Part shown: piece after piece, positions 7,517-8,631 of the stretch | How the letters are laid out: every line of letters starts with the position of its first letter | Numbering within the stretch: position 1 is the stretch's first letter | DNA from: Draconibacterium orientale | GTDB lineage: Bacteria; Bacteroidota; Bacteroidia; Bacteroidales; UBA1556 | Direction of reading: 5' to 3' | Assembly (NCBI GenBank): GCA_022736595.1 | Contig: DZDC01000006.1 | Span: forward strand, 28,111 to 36,741 | Length of the DNA stretch: 8,631 nucleotides | Program-made: the position numbers and the translations under genes | Notes under the pieces: model-generated | The model's input: only the letters and a program-made list of their open reading frames with translations | Database searches by the model: none | Told to the model about the DNA's origin: nothing

Positions 7517-8294
7517 ACTTCTGCTGATTAATAATAAGTTGAGTTAATATTTGATAAATTTCTAAAGCTTGTGCATTTTGTGCAAGCATTTCTTGGTGAG
7601 TAGCCAAGGTTTCAGAATCGTTGCGCACCGCAGGTCCCGTTTGCATGAGTATAGGTGAAGCAAGGGACAAGCGTTGAGTGGTTTGCTGAATGATGGGATG
7701 CAGCCATTCAAAGGGAATTTGTTGGGATGAGAGGAGATTTTCGGCCAACGCATATAAGGCATTGGGGAAATTATTGACCAAAACTGCTGTCAGGTGCACC
7801 CACCGCCGTTTCTCAGAGTTGAGCTCGTGCACTTGCGATGAGATGGCACGAGCCAAATCCTCAATCTTGCGTAAACTACGCTCATCATTGGCTTCGATGC
7901 ACAGGGGAACTTGGCTCAAATTCTGAGTTTGATGATTTGTAAAACTCTGTATGGGATACAACACGCCATAGCTCTGATGCGATTGCAACAAATGGAGGTC
8001 ACCCGTTCCACTGGTATGAATGAGAGTTAGGGTAGGGGGAAATGGAGGAAAATCAAGCTGAGCAATGACCTTGTCGGGAACACAAATCAATATTGCATCC
8101 AAAGCGGGGTCAAAATCGTGAATTGAATTTAAAGCTTTGGCATGGTGTTGCTGCGCAAAAGCATTTCGATGTTCGATTTGTGGCGAATACACGGCTTCTA
8201 CCTCAATGCCAGTCTTACGAAAGGCTTGAGCCAATTGGCCAGCAATTTTTCCACTGCCCACAAATCCTATGGAATATGACCTTGTCAACTTCAT
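7497..8294 (-). CDS. Rossmann-fold / DUF2520 domain protein, predicted NAD(P)-binding
   Basis: A 265-residue two-domain protein. The N-terminal Rossmann domain carries GFVGSGKIAG (Gly13, Gly15, Gly19) just after a short strand, as in NADP-oxidoreductase coenzyme F420-like domains. A mid-region HTSGTG followed by GVLYPIQSF, and a C-terminal helical half with LVNNFPNALYA and TGPAVRNDSETL, are the signatures of DUF2520. The layout resembles pyrroline-5-carboxylate reductase and 6-phosphogluconate dehydrogenase-like enzymes, but no reaction is established for this family to my knowledge. It is the first gene of the - strand operon with the KdsC-like phosphatase and the UbiA prenyltransferase. The ATG at 8294 sits five residues before the first beta strand, so the start is well placed. 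On the - strand, TAATTTCG (8300-8307) just upstream is one mismatch from the -7 consensus, but I found no -33 partner. Confidence 0.85.
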   Translation of the reverse strand: MKLTRSYSIGFVGSGKIAGQLAQAFRKTGIEVEAVYSPQIEHRNAFAQQHHAKALNSIHDFDPALDAILICVPDKVIAQLDFPPFPPTLTLIHTSGTGDLHLLQSHQSYGVLYPIQSFTNHQTQNLSQVPLCIEANDERSLRKIEDLARAISSQVHELNSEKRRWVHLTAVLVNNFPNALYALAENLLSSQQIPFEWLHPIIQQTTQRLSLASPILMQTGPAVRNDSETLATHQEMLAQNAQALEIYQILTQLIINQQKYEKLQG

Positions 8295-8527
8295 GGCAGC
8301 GAAATTAGATAAAAAAAAGATGTGAATGAAAAGGGGGAGTAAGAAGCGGAATGTGATCCCAAAGCACTTCTTGTTCGGGACTTCCGTTTCGCTCCAGAAA
8401 GGGAGAAATGAAAAATGAGCAGCCTCCCTATAGTCCCTACAGAGGTACGGGAGGGGGAAAAGCTGCGAAAATGAAAAGTGGGGAAAGAAGAGGGCTGCTT
8501 AAGAACAAGGCAGATCGGATCATCCAC
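8295..8527. other. hairpin-rich non-coding region, candidate structured or dispersed repeat element
   Basis: This stretch between the DUF2520 gene and the next gene's terminator holds no believable gene; a - strand frame across it has low-complexity Ser/Arg/Phe composition. It contains several inverted repeats. Hairpin 1 pairs CGGAA 8347-8351 with TTCCG 8382-8386, TCCC 8357-8360 with GGGA 8377-8380, and AGCA 8363-8366 with TGTT 8372-8375 (loop 8367-8371). Hairpin 2 pairs CTCC 8392-8395 with GGAG 8402-8405. Hairpin 3 pairs CCTCCC 8423-8428 with GGGAGG 8449-8454. AGCAGCC 8418-8424 can pair with GGCTGCT 8493-8499, or its GCAGC part (8419-8423) with GCTGC 8462-8466. Hairpin 4 pairs CTGC 8495-8498 with GCAG 8510-8513. 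The + strand is purine-rich between them. Function is unknown; the operon promoter is presumably also here. Confidence 0.45.
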
Positions 8528-8558
8528 AAAAAAAGCCGAAACTGGATCGCTCGGCCTT
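8528..8558 (-). terminator. rho-independent terminator of the upstream - strand gene
   Basis: Read on the - strand, AAG plus GCCGA (8555-8551) pairs with TCGGC (8539-8535) around an 11-nt loop, and TTTTTTT (8534-8528) follows at once. The outer G-T and two A-T pairs extend the stem into the T run to about 8 bp. It lies 21 bp after the stop of the partial - strand frame at 8580, the usual place for a terminator of that gene. On the + strand there is no T tract, so it acts in one direction. Confidence 0.8.
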
Positions 8559-8579
8559 GAATATTGTATATAAAAGAAT

Positions 8580-8631
8580 TTAGTACATGACAATTTTCAA
8601 TTTAGACCGTCTAAGGTTGAGGTTGTATTGT
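8580..8631 (-). CDS. C-terminal end of an unidentified protein, 3' end only
   Basis: One - strand frame stays open from the right edge for 16 codons, ends in LRRSKLKIVMY and stops with TAA at 8582-8580. The other two - strand frames stop within 21 and 33 bases. The strong terminator just downstream on the same strand supports a real gene end here. Sixteen basic, hydrophobic residues are too few to name a family. The gene would lie upstream of, and be transcribed in the same direction as, the DUF2520 operon, but the terminator separates them. Confidence 0.45.
   Translation of the reverse strand, partial: QYNLNLRRSKLKIVMY

Noticed and set aside
8291..8593. 100-residue - strand open frame over the intergenic region
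   Set aside because: Its composition is Ser/Arg/Phe-rich with no domain pattern, it covers the terminator and hairpins, and it overlaps the end of the partial gene in a different frame.

Overview
The window looks like a piece of a Bacteroidota chromosome (Flavobacteriia/Cryomorphaceae-like is my inference). The signs are moderate-to-low GC, almost no Shine-Dalgarno sequences before starts, TAnnTTTG-type -7 promoter words (TACATTTG twice), an M1 peptidase fused to a probable outer-membrane barrel, and a DUF2520 / KdsC-like / UbiA gene order that I recall as common in that phylum. No mobile element, tRNA, rRNA or CRISPR array was seen.

Left part, + strand (1-4051): the C-terminal end of a thioredoxin-fold (TlpA/AhpC-like) protein, followed with zero spacing by a 1015-residue exported M1 metallopeptidase with a C-terminal beta-barrel-like half. 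Two bases later comes an LpxH-type UDP-2,3-diacylglucosamine diphosphatase for lipid A synthesis. These three are probably co-transcribed.

Middle (4048-5991): a divergent pair of response-regulator genes around a 227-bp AT-rich gap. On the - strand is a stand-alone receiver domain whose reading frame is broken just after the phospho-acceptor Asp. On the + strand is an intact NtrC-type regulator (receiver, sigma-54 AAA+ domain, Fis-type HTH). The two receivers resemble each other closely and share an unusual lack of proline after the conserved Lys, so they are probably paralogues. The broken gene's stop codon overlaps the lpxH stop on the opposite strand in a shared CTAG.

Right part, - strand (8294 down to 6020): a compact operon of a Rossmann/DUF2520 protein, a KdsC-like HAD phosphatase overlapping it by 20 bp, and a UbiA-family membrane prenyltransferase. 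With lpxH, KdsC gives the window a cell-envelope (LPS) flavour.

Far right (8295-8631): a hairpin-rich 233-bp non-coding stretch, then a rho-independent terminator on the - strand that closes a gene of which only the last 16 codons lie inside the window.

Nothing amounts to a clearly new defence or mobile system. The most notable points are the split receiver gene beside its intact sigma-54 paralogue, the peptidase-barrel fusion, and the structured intergenic block at 8347-8513.
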